A stretch of 39,796 nucleotides of DNA from Bordetella parapertussis (GTDB lineage: Bacteria > Pseudomonadota > Gammaproteobacteria > Burkholderiales > SG8-41). Of this stretch, positions 8,469-16,595 are shown one piece after another (position 1 is the stretch's first letter; every line of letters starts with the position of its first letter). Where the stretch lies: assembly GCA_945901405.1 (NCBI GenBank), contig CAMDLH010000038.1, positions 1 through 39,796 on the forward strand. Reading direction: 5' to 3'. Made by a program: the position numbers and the translations under genes. The notes under the pieces are model-generated. The model ran no database searches. It was given only the letters and a program-made list of their open reading frames with translations, and had not been told where the DNA came from.

Positions 8469-9877
8469 ATGTTAGGCACGCGCGTGTGCCAATCTGTTTC
8501 CTGTTGGTACAGGTGTGCCGCGCGAAACAGCAGCGCCTCGGAGAACGGCCGCCCCATGAGCTGAAACGAAATCGGCAAACCGTCATCGGAAAATCCGGCG
8601 GGCACCGCGAGGCCGGGCAGGCCGAGGTAGTTGGTGGGGCGCGAGTTGCGGCTGATGAGATGGACGATGCGGTTCACCTCGCCGCTTGCCGCCGGGTTGC
8701 TGCTCTCGATGGTGGGCGGGGGCAGCACCATCATCGGCGAATGCAGCACATCGATCTTGCTGTAGACCGTATCGAGAAACTCGCGCAGCACATGGGTGCG
8801 CAGATTGAGCGCCTCGATATAAGTGGCGGCGGGGATGTGGTAACCAGCTTCGACGCGGCTGCGCACGTAGAGCGAATAATCCTGCGGCCGCTCGCGCATC
8901 CACTTCGCGTGTATCGCGCCGGCTTCGGATTGCGAAATGGTTGCCGAAAGCTGAAAGATCGCCTGCGGATCGGGAACGGTAATGTCGATGAGTTTTGCGC
9001 CGAGGCGTTTGAATACATCAAGACTCATCCGCATTTGGCGGCGCACGTCGGCGGTGGCGTCGTCGTAGTAGTGATTCGTGGGGATGCCGATTTTCAGGCC
9101 CTTGATCCTGCCCGCGAGTTCCTTTTCGTAATTCGGCGGTTTCAACGTTGTGCAGGTCGCGTCCTTGGGGTCGGGGCCCGCGATCACGCCGGTGATGCGC
9201 GCGCAGTCGCGCACCGTGCGCGTGAGTGGACCGACCGTATCCTGCGACCACGAGCGCGGCAGGATGCCGTAGCGGCTGATGAGTCCATACGTCGGTTTGA
9301 GTCCGACCACGCCGCACGCGGCGGCAGGCAAACGAACCGAGCCGCCGGTGTCGGAGCCGAGCGCGCCGTAACACGCGCGTGCGGCCACCGCGGCGCCCGA
9401 ACCGCTCGACGAGCCGCCGGTGATGTGCGCGGTGTTCCATGGATTGCGGCAGTGGCCCCAGTGATCGTTATGCCCGGTGGGATTGGCGGCGAATTCCGCC
9501 ATGTTAAGCCCGCCGAGCCAGATCGCGCCCGCGTCGGCAAGACGCTCGATTGCGGTGGAGGTGACGTTGGGCCGGTAGTCGCGCAGAATCTTCGAGCCGC
9601 AGGTCGAAACCTTGCCGGCGCGGTAATACATGTCCTTGTGCGCCAGCGGCACGCCGTGCAGCGGGCCGATTTTCGCGCCGCGTTTCCTGAGCAGCGCGTC
9701 GGCTTTCTTTGCGGCCTTCAACGCATCCTCGGCTTCGAGCGAGATAAAACAATTGACCCTGGGCTGTACGCGTTGCGCCTGCTCGATGGCGGCGCGGGTG
9801 ACTTCCAGCGACGAGAGTTTCTTCTTGCGGATCGCGTCGGCGACTTCGGTGAGGCTCAGGTTGACAATGCTGGTCAT
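8465..9877 (-). CDS. Amidase signature family hydrolase (AtzE/GatA-like)
   Basis: A 470-residue amidase, typical length for the GatA/AtzE group. The catalytic triad is K81 (LAHKD), S156 (GGSSSG) and S180 in [13 protein letters not shown], with the usual 24-residue spacing between the serines. No signal peptide, so cytoplasmic. It overlaps the small upstream gene by four bases (ATGA) and the DppD-like gene by four bases, so all three are translationally coupled. Pairing with a tiny GatC/AtzG-like partner is known for the AtzE-AtzG carboxybiuret hydrolase and for GatCAB, and suggests a two-subunit amidase here. The substrate is not known; it need not be s-triazine derived. Confidence 0.9.
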   Translation of the reverse strand: MTSIVNLSLTEVADAIRKKKLSSLEVTRAAIEQAQRVQPRVNCFISLEAEDALKAAKKADALLRKRGAKIGPLHGVPLAHKDMYYRAGKVSTCGSKILRDYRPNVTSTAIERLADAGAIWLGGLNMAEFAANPTGHNDHWGHCRNPWNTAHITGGSSSGSGAAVAARACYGALGSDTGGSVRLPAAACGVVGLKPTYGLISRYGILPRSWSQDTVGPLTRTVRDCARITGVIAGPDPKDATCTTLKPPNYEKELAGRIKGLKIGIPTNHYYDDATADVRRQMRMSLDVFKRLGAKLIDITVPDPQAIFQLSATISQSEAGAIHAKWMRERPQDYSLYVRSRVEAGYHIPAATYIEALNLRTHVLREFLDTVYSKIDVLHSPMMVLPPPTIESSNPAASGEVNRIVHLISRNSRPTNYLGLPGLAVPAGFSDDGLPISFQLMGRPFSEALLFRAAHLYQQETDWHTRVPNI

Positions 9878-10089
9878 CGTTTCGCTCCTTCGCGCGCGGC
9901 GTGCAGCAGCGCGATGAATTGCGCGGGCTCGTCGTTAAAGCCGACACGGGCGTTCGCCGCGTCGAATACCGTGTTGTTCAGGCGCTCGATCTCGGTGGTG
10001 AGTTCTTCCGCGCGCGCTTCGCTGATATCCACGCGCCGCAGCGCCGCGCCGTAGTGTTGCACCAGTTCCTTGGTGATTTTTCGCGCCAT
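9874..10089 (-). CDS. Small GatC/AtzG-like protein, probable amidase partner
   Basis: A 71-residue helical protein, MARKITKELVQHYG to AAREGAKR. It has an amphipathic stretch ISEARAEELTTEIERLN and a tail FNDEPAQFIALL, similar in layout to the DUF4089/AtzG and GatC small proteins that wrap around amidase subunits. The start has a GGAG-like site (GGAGG in the reverse strand just before ATG 10089). It overlaps the AtzE-like amidase gene by four bases, which fits a stoichiometric subunit. It is the first gene of the ten-gene minus-strand run. The assignment rests on size, helical pattern and context rather than a strict motif. Confidence 0.6.
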   Translation of the reverse strand: MARKITKELVQHYGAALRRVDISEARAEELTTEIERLNNTVFDAANARVGFNDEPAQFIALLHAAREGAKR

Positions 10090-10144
10090 GATTCCTCCAT
10101 CAGGGTTGCGGCTATGGTAGTCGGCTCGCGCCGTCTCGAAAAGC

Positions 10145-10164
10145 GCGAATTGAAGCGAATTGAA
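10145..10164. repeat. Perfect 10-base tandem repeat in a divergent promoter region
   Basis: GCGAATTGAA occurs twice in tandem, one helical turn apart, in the 121-base region between the minus-strand amidase operon and the plus-strand ModA-like gene. This geometry would suit a regulator site. A TAAAAT hexamer at 10180-10185 could be a -10 for the plus strand, but spacing to the nearest TTGAAG is only 14 bases. Confidence 0.4.
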
Positions 10165-10210
10165 GCATACACGCCATGATAAAATCTGTGATCAACAAAC
10201 AGCAACTTAA

Positions 10211-10906
10211 ATGAAAATATTGCACATACTCAGCGCCGGCGCGGCGCAGGCCGTGGTCGAACAAACCATAGCCGCATTCAAGCGCGACACCGGCATCGAG
10301 GCCGCGGCCGATTACGGCGCGGTGGGCGCGATGAAAGCCAAGGCGCTGGGCGGCGTGCCGGTTGACGTGATCGTGTTGACCAACAGCATGATCGATGAAT
10401 TGATTGCGTCCGGTTTCGTAGCGGCGGGGCGCTCGGATTTGGGCAAAGTCGGCACGGGCGTGGCGGTGCGCGCGGGCGTGGCCAAGCCGGACATTGCCAA
10501 TGCAGACAGCCTGCGCGCGGCATTGCGCGCGGCGAGCGTGATCACGTTTCCCGACCCGGCGATTGCAACCGCCGGCAAAATCGTCATGCAGTGTTTTGAG
10601 AAACTCGGCATTAGTGCCGAGGTAAAAGACCGGCTGAAACTTTTTCCCAATGGCAATGCCGCGATGAACTGGCTTGCCGCCAACGGCGACGCGCGCGCGA
10701 TAGGCATCACGCAAAATACCGAGATATTGCCGATCAAGAGTGTGAGTTACGTAGGGCCGCTGCCGGATGAATTTCAGGCGAAGGCGACTTACTCCGCCGG
10801 TTGTGTCGCCAGCGGTGCACAAAGCGCCGCGGCAAAAGATTTTATTTCACGTTTGACCTCACCCGCCGCAAGACCAATGTTGGCCGCGGCGGGCTACGAA
10901 TTTTAA
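10211..10906 (+). CDS. ModA-like substrate-binding domain protein without signal peptide
   Basis: A 231-residue protein with the fold pattern of molybdate-type (ModA) binding proteins: an early VVEQTIAAFKRDTGI segment, VDVIVLTNSMIDELIASG, a VITFPDP region and a C-terminal AAAKDFISRLTSPAARPMLAAAGYEF tail typical of the family. The protein starts directly at the first strand (MKILHILSAG), with no signal peptide, so it probably stays in the cytoplasm. No modB/modC transporter genes are nearby. Eleven bases separate it from the VOC gene. It may act as a ligand sensor or enzyme-associated protein rather than a transport receptor; molybdate itself is not assured as ligand. Confidence 0.75.
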   Translation: MKILHILSAGAAQAVVEQTIAAFKRDTGIEAAADYGAVGAMKAKALGGVPVDVIVLTNSMIDELIASGFVAAGRSDLGKVGTGVAVRAGVAKPDIANADSLRAALRAASVITFPDPAIATAGKIVMQCFEKLGISAEVKDRLKLFPNGNAAMNWLAANGDARAIGITQNTEILPIKSVSYVGPLPDEFQAKATYSAGCVASGAQSAAAKDFISRLTSPAARPMLAAAGYEF

Positions 10907-10917
10907 GGAGAGCAACA

Positions 10918-11319
10918 ATGGACAGCCGCATCGTGCACCTCGCGTTAAAAGTCGAGAACCTCGAAGAAACCACCGCGTTCTACCAGAAGGTATTCGGTTT
11001 CTGGGAAGTCGAAACCCGCAAGACGCGCGACCATCTGTCACGCCATCTGACCGACGGCGCAATGGACTTCACGCTGATCAAATACGACGACGGCACGCAG
11101 TCGGCTGAATCAAAAGCTTCCGGCGAAGGCCCTTGTATCCATCACTTCGCGATTGAAGTTGACGACATCGCAAAATATACCGAGCAGATCAAGCAGCAGG
11201 GCTGCACGATCATCAGCGACCCAGGGGTGATTCCAGTCAAGTTCAAGGCGCCGGGTGGCACCACTGCGGAATTGGTGCCGATAGGGCGCTACAAGAAAAC
11301 GCAGCGTCCGGCGGCGTAA
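10918..11319 (+). CDS. VOC-family (glyoxalase/bleomycin resistance-like) protein
   Basis: A 133-residue vicinal-oxygen-chelate protein. It begins MDSRIVHLALKVENLEETTAFYQKVFGF, the standard first beta-alpha module, with H8 as a likely metal ligand. The second module holds HHFAIEVDDI around residue 77 and a terminal PGGTTAELV with the Glu ligand position. The start at 10918 is chosen because AAGGAG lies seven bases upstream; the frame is open further upstream, into the preceding gene, but that would remove the family's usual N-terminus. Likely cotranscribed with the ModA-like gene. Could be a glyoxalase, epimerase or dioxygenase-type enzyme. Confidence 0.85.
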   Translation: MDSRIVHLALKVENLEETTAFYQKVFGFWEVETRKTRDHLSRHLTDGAMDFTLIKYDDGTQSAESKASGEGPCIHHFAIEVDDIAKYTEQIKQQGCTIISDPGVIPVKFKAPGGTTAELVPIGRYKKTQRPAA

Positions 11320-11331
11320 TGAGACGCCTTC

Positions 11332-11469
11332 CCCTTCGGGGCAAATGTATCGTCGCATCTCAAAGAAACTCCCTCGCCCCGCTTGCGGGGAGAGGGCGGG
11401 GGTGAGGGGCCCCACGGTGCTTCCCCTACCCTCACCCTAGCCCTCTCCCGCCCCAGGGCGGGAGAGGGG
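11332..11469. repeat. REP-like palindromic element (CCCTCACCC/AGCCCTCTCCC type)
   Basis: A C/G-rich cruciform-forming element. Its left arm, about 11369-11411, contains an inner CCCCGC-TTG-CGGGG hairpin and AGAGGGCGGGGGTGAGGG. Its right arm, about 11422-11469, contains CCCTCACCCTAGCCCTCT and an inner CGCCC/GGGCG hairpin. A small CCCC-TTC-GGGG hairpin lies just before it (about 11332-11342). It fills most of the 202-base gap between the VOC gene and the MmgE/PrpD gene and may act as a transcription barrier. The same CACCCTAGCCCT core recurs at 18628-18665. Confidence 0.85.
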
Positions 11470-11521
11470 ATTTCTTGGAAAGGTTTAGCAAGGCCTCGAA
11501 TCCAAAAAGGTAGAACCCAAA

Positions 11522-12895
11522 GTGGCAACACCATCCTTTGAATCATCCATAGCCGAACGCATCACCGATCAAGCCCTCGCGCTCGACGTAAACGCAATCC
11601 CGCCCGCAGTACGCACACGCATCGAAGAACTACTGATCGACGTCATCGGCCTGTGCGTGGCCGCGCGCAACACCGATTACGTCAAGGCGGTGATTGCGGG
11701 TGTCGATAGCGGCGGCCCCGCCACGGCCATCGGGCACAAAGCAACTTACGCCCCCGAAACCGCCGCCATGATCAACGGCTGCGCCGCGCACGGCGAGGAT
11801 TTCGACGACACCTTCGAGGGCGGCCCGGTGCATTCGAGCGCGGTCATCATGCCGGCGGTGCTCGCCGCGTGCGAGCGCTTTGGCTGCGACGGCAAGGCTG
11901 CGTTCAAGGGCATGGTGGTGGGCATCGAGACACTGTGCCGCGCATCGATGGTGATCCCCAAGGCGATCCACAAATCCGGCTTTCATCCGACGGCGGTGCT
12001 GGGCGCGATGGCGGCGACGCTGGCGGTGAGTGTGACGATGGGACTTAACCGCAAGCAGACCGTGGATGCACTCGGCATCGCCGGCAGCATGGCCAGCGGC
12101 ATCATCGAATATCTCGCCGAGGGCGCATGGACCAAGCGCCTGCACGCGGGCTGGGCGGCGAAGATCGGCATACAGGCGGCGCGCTTCGGGCAGCAGGGTT
12201 TCCTCGGCCCGCGCACCGTGTTCGAGGGCACGCATGGCTTCTACTATGCGTTCGCGCGCAACGCGAGCGGCGATTACAAGGTGCTGACCGAAGACTTCGG
12301 CAAGAAGTGGTACACCGATGTGATTACGTTTAAACCGTATGCCACCGGCACCATGAATCAACCGTACGTCGATTGCGCGCTGCGATTATCGAAGCGTGGC
12401 ATCAAGGCCGAGGAGGTGGTGAGCGTGCTGTGCGAAACCGCAGAGGGCTATGTGCACAGGCTGTGGGATCCGCTGCCGTCCAAGCACCGCCCGGCCAACG
12501 ACTACGCGGCGAAATTCAGCGCGCCGTTCAACATCGCGGTGGCCTTCATCACCGGCGGCGCGGGGTTGGCAGCCTTCACCGAAAAAACCGTGCGCGACGA
12601 ACGCATACTCGCGTTGTCATCCAAAGTGCAATACGTGGTTGATCCCAACAATCCGTATCCCAAAGCCTACACCGGCCACGTGCGCATGACGCTCAAAGAC
12701 GGCAGCGTCGTCGAAGAACGCCAGGGCCACATCCGCGGCGGCGCACAAGAGCCGCTCACGCGCGTGGAGATTGAAGATAAGTGCCGGTTGAATTGCGAGT
12801 TTGGCGGATGGAGTGCGGCGCAGATCGACGGGTTTCTAAGACAGGCGCCGAAGTTCCTGGATGGCGCTGTCGATCTAAGAACGCTTCGTGGATAA
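11522..12895 (+). CDS. MmgE/PrpD family protein
   Basis: A 457-residue protein of the MmgE/PrpD family, which includes 2-methylcitrate dehydratase and cis-aconitate decarboxylase. Visible family features are the N-terminal helices with LLIDVIGLCVAARN, the INGCAAHGEDFDDTFEGGPVH active-site region around residues 85-105 and the GMVVGIETLCRAS helix. A C-terminal lid domain holds a YPKAYTGHVRMTLKDG segment. The start is GTG at 11522; no strong ribosome site is visible before it, and the first family-like residues (ITDQALAL) begin 13 codons in. Length is normal. No other methylcitrate-cycle genes are nearby, so a dehydratase for another carboxylic acid is possible. Confidence 0.9.
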   Translation: MATPSFESSIAERITDQALALDVNAIPPAVRTRIEELLIDVIGLCVAARNTDYVKAVIAGVDSGGPATAIGHKATYAPETAAMINGCAAHGEDFDDTFEGGPVHSSAVIMPAVLAACERFGCDGKAAFKGMVVGIETLCRASMVIPKAIHKSGFHPTAVLGAMAATLAVSVTMGLNRKQTVDALGIAGSMASGIIEYLAEGAWTKRLHAGWAAKIGIQAARFGQQGFLGPRTVFEGTHGFYYAFARNASGDYKVLTEDFGKKWYTDVITFKPYATGTMNQPYVDCALRLSKRGIKAEEVVSVLCETAEGYVHRLWDPLPSKHRPANDYAAKFSAPFNIAVAFITGGAGLAAFTEKTVRDERILALSSKVQYVVDPNNPYPKAYTGHVRMTLKDGSVVEERQGHIRGGAQEPLTRVEIEDKCRLNCEFGGWSAAQIDGFLRQAPKFLDGAVDLRTLRG

Positions 12896-12900
12896 AATCC

Positions 12901-12918
12901 TTTACAAGCAATATTTGT
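12901..12918 (+). promoter_or_regulatory. Weak copy of recurrent AT-rich boundary motif
   Basis: TTTACAAGCAATATTTGT matches 12 of 18 positions of the 6121-6138 copy and has the same orientation as the gene starting at 12970. It starts with a TTTACA that could double as a -35 element. It is the weakest of the six copies. Confidence 0.2.
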
Positions 12919-12969
12919 CTGGCTGCTATCACGTAAACCAAAGATGCATTCTACAAACAGGAGGCAACC

Positions 12970-14436
12970 ATGAAGTTGAATTTTGGATTGCGCACATTAT
13001 TCGCCTCTGTAGCAGCGTTCGCCTTGGTTGCGTGCGCGACGTTTCGCGCAGAAGATGCCGAAAGCGTGCTGCGCCGCGCCGACCAAGCGATGGGAGGCGC
13101 CACTCTGAAGACCATCCGTTACGCGGGCAGCGGAACAGGCGGCACCTTCGGTCAGGCCTATCGGCCCGGCATGGCATGGCCGAAGATCAACTATTCCAGT
13201 TACTCGCGCCTGGCCGACTACGAAAACTCGGCGCTGCGCGACGAGGCTGCGCGCAGCCGCGCGGAACCCACGGGCGGTGGTGCAGTACCACTCATGGGCT
13301 CGGGCGAACAGCGCACGACGGCCTTATTGCGTGGCACCGATGCATGGACTATGGTCGGCCCGGCTCCGCTACCTGCGCCTAGGGCGGTGGACGCCAGTAT
13401 TCACGACCTGTGGACCACGCCGCATGGTGTGATCAAGGCCGCGCTCAAAAACAAGGGCACGCTCGCGATGCGTAACGAAGGCGGCAAGACAGTCGTCTCG
13501 TTTATCGAAGCCGGCCGCTTTGCCGCCACCGCGTGGATTAACGCTGACAATCTGGTCGAGCGGGTCGATTCGCGCCTGCCCCACCCGGTGCTGGGTGACA
13601 CGGCAGTTGAGACCACTTTTTCCGACTACCGGGACTTTGCCGGTGTCAAGTTTCCGACGCGCATACGCCAGAGCCAGGGCGGCTACCCCGTGCTCGACCT
13701 GGAAGTGAAAGAAGTGCAACCCAACGTAGCGTCAGGTATCGAAGTGCCGGCGTTGGTGAGTGCCGCCGCCGAGCGCGTGACGGCCGAGAAGGCCGCCGAT
13801 GGCGTTTGGTACATTGCGGGCGGTTCGCACCACAGCGTGGCTATAGAGATGAAAGATCACGTGATCGTGGTGGAAAGCCCGCTATTCGACGGGCGCGCGA
13901 GCGCGATGATTGCCGAGGTCAAGAAGCTCGCGCCCGGCAAAGCGATTCGCTATGTCGTCAACTCCCACCACCATTTCGATCATGCTGGGGGCCTGCGCAC
14001 TGCTGCGGCCGAAGGCGCAACGCTGGTGACGAGCGATCTCGCGAAACCGTGGTTCGAACGGGTGCTGGCCAACCCCAACCGTATCCGCCCCGACGCTTTT
14101 CAGAAGTCTGGCAGGCGAGCCACAGTTATCGGGGTCGATGGCAAGCGCGTGCTCACGGACGGCGCGCGAACTGTTGAGGTGCACCTGATCGAAGGCAGCG
14201 TCCACGCGCAGGGCTTCCTGATGGTCTACCTGCCGAAGGAAAAGCTGCTGATCGAAGCCGATGCCTACACCCCAGGCCCGCCCAAAGCAGCGCCGCCCGC
14301 GAAGCCGAACGACAACCATGTGAACCTGGTCCAGAACATCGAGCGCCTGAAGCTCTCGGTGGAGCACATCCTGCCGCTGCACGGGCGCATGGTGCCGCTA
14401 GCTGATCTGTATACCGCAATTGGAAGGAAACCCTGA
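12970..14436 (+). CDS. MBL-fold metallo-hydrolase lipoprotein with N-terminal extension
   Basis: A 488-residue protein with an AGGAGG ribosome site six bases before ATG. The N-terminus is a lipoprotein signal with lipobox LVAC (Cys22). Residues about 27-265 form an outer-membrane-lipoprotein-like beta-rich domain that I do not recognise by name. Residues about 270-488 are a metallo-beta-lactamase domain with the zinc motif H333-x-H335-x-D337-H338, a later GSVHAQGFLMVYLP strand, EADAYTPG as the Asp ligand region and a final LPLHGR histidine. Likely membrane-anchored and facing the periplasm. Substrate unknown; the MBL motif is complete, so hydrolytic activity is expected. Confidence 0.88.
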   Translation: MKLNFGLRTLFASVAAFALVACATFRAEDAESVLRRADQAMGGATLKTIRYAGSGTGGTFGQAYRPGMAWPKINYSSYSRLADYENSALRDEAARSRAEPTGGGAVPLMGSGEQRTTALLRGTDAWTMVGPAPLPAPRAVDASIHDLWTTPHGVIKAALKNKGTLAMRNEGGKTVVSFIEAGRFAATAWINADNLVERVDSRLPHPVLGDTAVETTFSDYRDFAGVKFPTRIRQSQGGYPVLDLEVKEVQPNVASGIEVPALVSAAAERVTAEKAADGVWYIAGGSHHSVAIEMKDHVIVVESPLFDGRASAMIAEVKKLAPGKAIRYVVNSHHHFDHAGGLRTAAAEGATLVTSDLAKPWFERVLANPNRIRPDAFQKSGRRATVIGVDGKRVLTDGARTVEVHLIEGSVHAQGFLMVYLPKEKLLIEADAYTPGPPKAAPPAKPNDNHVNLVQNIERLKLSVEHILPLHGRMVPLADLYTAIGRKP

Positions 14437-14444
14437 AGCAGCCA

Positions 14445-14568
14445 GCTTTCGTTACACAAATCCAGAATTCGGGTGATGTTCCAGCCCGATGAATTCGCCG
14501 CAGTCATAAAGGCTGAAATTCGGAAGTGGCCGAAGATGGTCAGGGATGCGGGCTTCAAGGCGGATTAG
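14445..14568 (+). pseudogene. C-terminal remnant of a Bug/TctC-family receptor gene
   Basis: Between the MBL gene stop and the convergent lactonase-like gene, frame at 14476-14568 reads PDEFAAVIKAEIRKWPKMV and then RDAGFKAD and a TAG stop. This matches the C-terminus of the intact Bug proteins in this window (EEFAEFIKADIERWRKVV, DQFGAHIKSEINKWRK). Just upstream, the next frame reads QNSGDVPA, the piece that normally precedes the EFA helix, so a frameshift near 14484 separates them. Nothing of the other roughly 280 residues remains. This is a decayed gene end, not an expressed protein. Confidence 0.75.
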
Positions 14569-14613
14569 CGCATCATCGCATCTTTGCGGTGGCGTCTTGA
14601 ACTTGTCCTCTAT

Positions 14614-15471
14614 CTACTGCACGTAAGCAGGCGCCTTCGGTATCGCATCACTCTGCGCCTTGTCGTGATTGATCCACAGTTTCGCACCGGTCTTTTGCAT
14701 GATGCCCGCGACCTTGTCCATCGATTTCAAACTCTGCGCCACGTCGAAGTTGAACGACGGCACGCGGCGATTCACCCAGTTGTCCTGCAAATGCACCATG
14801 TCGCCGGTGAGTATGACCGGCCCTGTCTTGGGTAGTCGCACCATCAGCGATTGATGTCCCGGCGTGTGGCCGGGGGTGGCGATGATGAGCACCGAGCCGT
14901 CGCCGAAGATGTCGTGGTCGCCGTTTAGCTTGACCGTTTTGTTTGCGCGCAGTTTGTCGTAGCTCGTTACTTCAAAATTCCATTTGCTCACGGCCTCGGG
15001 GCCGAAGGCAATGTCGTATTCGGCCTGCTGAATGTAGAGCGTGGCACCGGTGAACAGGTTGCCGTTGCCGACATGATCGCCATGGGTGTGCGAGAACGCG
15101 ACGTGTTCGATCTTCGCCGGATCAACGTTGATTTCCGCCAGCGCATGGCGCAGCGGTTTGCGCAGGATGTAATGCGGCGACATCTTGTTGCGCTGAAAAC
15201 CTTTGGGCATGGTGGCGACGTTGTCGTTGATGCCCGAATCCCACATCAGCCAGCCCTTGGCGTGGCGTATCAGGTAGCAGTTGGCGCTGAACGCGCCGGG
15301 CTTGCCGACGTTCACGCCGGGCGTCCAGCGCGAGATATCGGATACCGTGGATTCGCCGCAGTTGAAAACATACATGCGCTCGACCGCGGCTTGCCGCTCG
15401 CCGGCGGGGCCGGCGGCACAGCTTGCCAGGACAACCAGTACCAAGATCAGTGTAATGCGTATGAATCTCAT
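14614..15471 (-). CDS. MBL-fold lipoprotein, N-acyl-homoserine-lactonase-like
   Basis: A 285-residue metallo-beta-lactamase-fold protein. The zinc motif is H128-T-H130-G-D132-H133, followed by a TPGHTPGHQS histidine, TGD aspartate and a late INHD histidine, the arrangement found in AttM/AiiA-type quorum-quenching lactonases and their relatives. Unlike cytoplasmic AiiA, it carries a lipoprotein signal with lipobox LASC (Cys18), so it would be anchored to the membrane. It is convergent with the other MBL gene and lies 22 bases after the NTF2-like gene, probably in the same transcript. Lactone hydrolysis is the family-based guess; no LuxI/LuxR genes are in the window. Confidence 0.85.
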   Translation of the reverse strand: MRFIRITLILVLVVLASCAAGPAGERQAAVERMYVFNCGESTVSDISRWTPGVNVGKPGAFSANCYLIRHAKGWLMWDSGINDNVATMPKGFQRNKMSPHYILRKPLRHALAEINVDPAKIEHVAFSHTHGDHVGNGNLFTGATLYIQQAEYDIAFGPEAVSKWNFEVTSYDKLRANKTVKLNGDHDIFGDGSVLIIATPGHTPGHQSLMVRLPKTGPVILTGDMVHLQDNWVNRRVPSFNFDVAQSLKSMDKVAGIMQKTGAKLWINHDKAQSDAIPKAPAYVQ

Positions 15472-15493
15472 GCTTGTTCCCCGGCAATAACAA

Positions 15494-16108
15494 TCATGCA
15501 GCAGCCCGCGAGCGTCCGGTGAGTTTCATCACTACAAACATCAGCAACAGGCCGCCGAGAAAGCCGCCGATGCACGCGATCCAGATCGCACGCTCCAACT
15601 CGGCGGTGAGTGTGTTGGTGAATACATTGGATGAAAAATGCAGCCCGACGACTTTCCATTCGCCGTTGATTTTGGCGCTGGTCGAGCTCCAGCGTGAATC
15701 GAGTTTGAACACATCGCGCTTGAGCGGGAAAAATTCATCCGCCATCGTGCCGTTGGCCACCGCGACATCGCCGAAGAAGCGCGCGGGTGCGGACACCGTT
15801 GCCTTGGTGTTGTATTTGCTGACGACCGCATCGGTTTTGCCGACCATGCGCTTGTAGTAAGCGCGAATCTCGTTCTTGCCGCGCGACACTTCGGCGTTAA
15901 GCCAGGTCACCACCGCGTCGTCGGTCATCTGCGTGAGCAGGCGTTCGATGTTCTGGTCGTTGATGCCGGCTTCCATCTCCGAGAACACCTTGAGCAATGC
16001 CTTGCGGTCGTCCGCGCGCGGATCGGCGTTGTCCGCGGCCCGCGCCGTGATGCCGTATGCGCAGATCAGCGCGAAAAATCCCATTGCCAGTCGATGTGCA
16101 AAGCTCAT
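15494..16108 (-). CDS. NTF2/SnoaL-like protein with signal peptide and C-terminal membrane anchor
   Basis: A 204-residue protein. Residues 1-24 look like a signal peptide (MGFFALICAYGITARA). Residues about 33-155 match the SnoaL/DUF4440 layout: a helix with LLKVFSEMEAGINDQNIERLL, MTDDAVVTW, a KNEIRAYYKRMV helix and curved strands ending in NGEWKVVGLHFS. Residues about 172-194 (IACIGGFLGGLLLMFVVM) form one membrane helix followed by a basic tail. It therefore seems to be a periplasmic cone-shaped domain fixed to the inner membrane. It is transcribed before the lactonase-like gene. No catalytic residues can be assigned. Confidence 0.8.
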   Translation of the reverse strand: MSFAHRLAMGFFALICAYGITARAADNADPRADDRKALLKVFSEMEAGINDQNIERLLTQMTDDAVVTWLNAEVSRGKNEIRAYYKRMVGKTDAVVSKYNTKATVSAPARFFGDVAVANGTMADEFFPLKRDVFKLDSRWSSTSAKINGEWKVVGLHFSSNVFTNTLTAELERAIWIACIGGFLGGLLLMFVVMKLTGRSRAAA

Positions 16109-16210
16109 GTTGATTCCCTTGCTATATGATTTGCTTGCACGATTCTAGCAGCAGCGCCGGAAAGCCGGTGAGTTGGCGTAACATTAAGGTATCGTCAATG
16201 GAGAAATCTC

Positions 16211-16576
16211 ATGAAGCGCTGGTTGAAGGCTGTTACTTTTTGCGCCGTGTCGCTGACGGCAGGCTGCGCCACGTCACCCGAAGGACTGCTCGACCGGGGC
16301 GACCGCTTCGATTTCGACATATTGCGCACGCCTTACACGGCGGCGATCTGCATCGCGCGCAACGCCAACGCCATGGGCGGCGGCATCCACGGCGAGGAAC
16401 GCACGCTCGGGCAATCATCCACCGAAGTCGTGGTACGTCCCTCGCGCGGGGCCGGCGATACCATCGCCATCGTGCAGATCAATTATGCCGGCCCGCATTC
16501 AAAAGCATCGGTATCGGTGAATCGCTCGCAATCGGACCGTGCCGGCTTTGCCAAGCGCCTGATGGCGGGGTGTTGA
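16211..16576 (+). CDS. Small putative lipoprotein, function unknown
   Basis: A 121-residue protein with a lipoprotein signal: MKRWLKAVTFCAVSLTAGC, lipobox TAGC at Cys19. A GGAG ribosome site lies seven bases before the ATG. The mature part has the segment FDFDILRTPYTAAICIARNANAMGG and ends with a cysteine (MAGC) that could pair with the internal cysteine of AICIA. I do not recognise a family. It is divergent from the NTF2-like gene and 19 bases before the acyl-CoA dehydrogenase gene. Confidence 0.7.
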   Translation: MKRWLKAVTFCAVSLTAGCATSPEGLLDRGDRFDFDILRTPYTAAICIARNANAMGGGIHGEERTLGQSSTEVVVRPSRGAGDTIAIVQINYAGPHSKASVSVNRSQSDRAGFAKRLMAGC

Positions 16577-16595
16577 TCGTTTAATGGGTTAGCGA

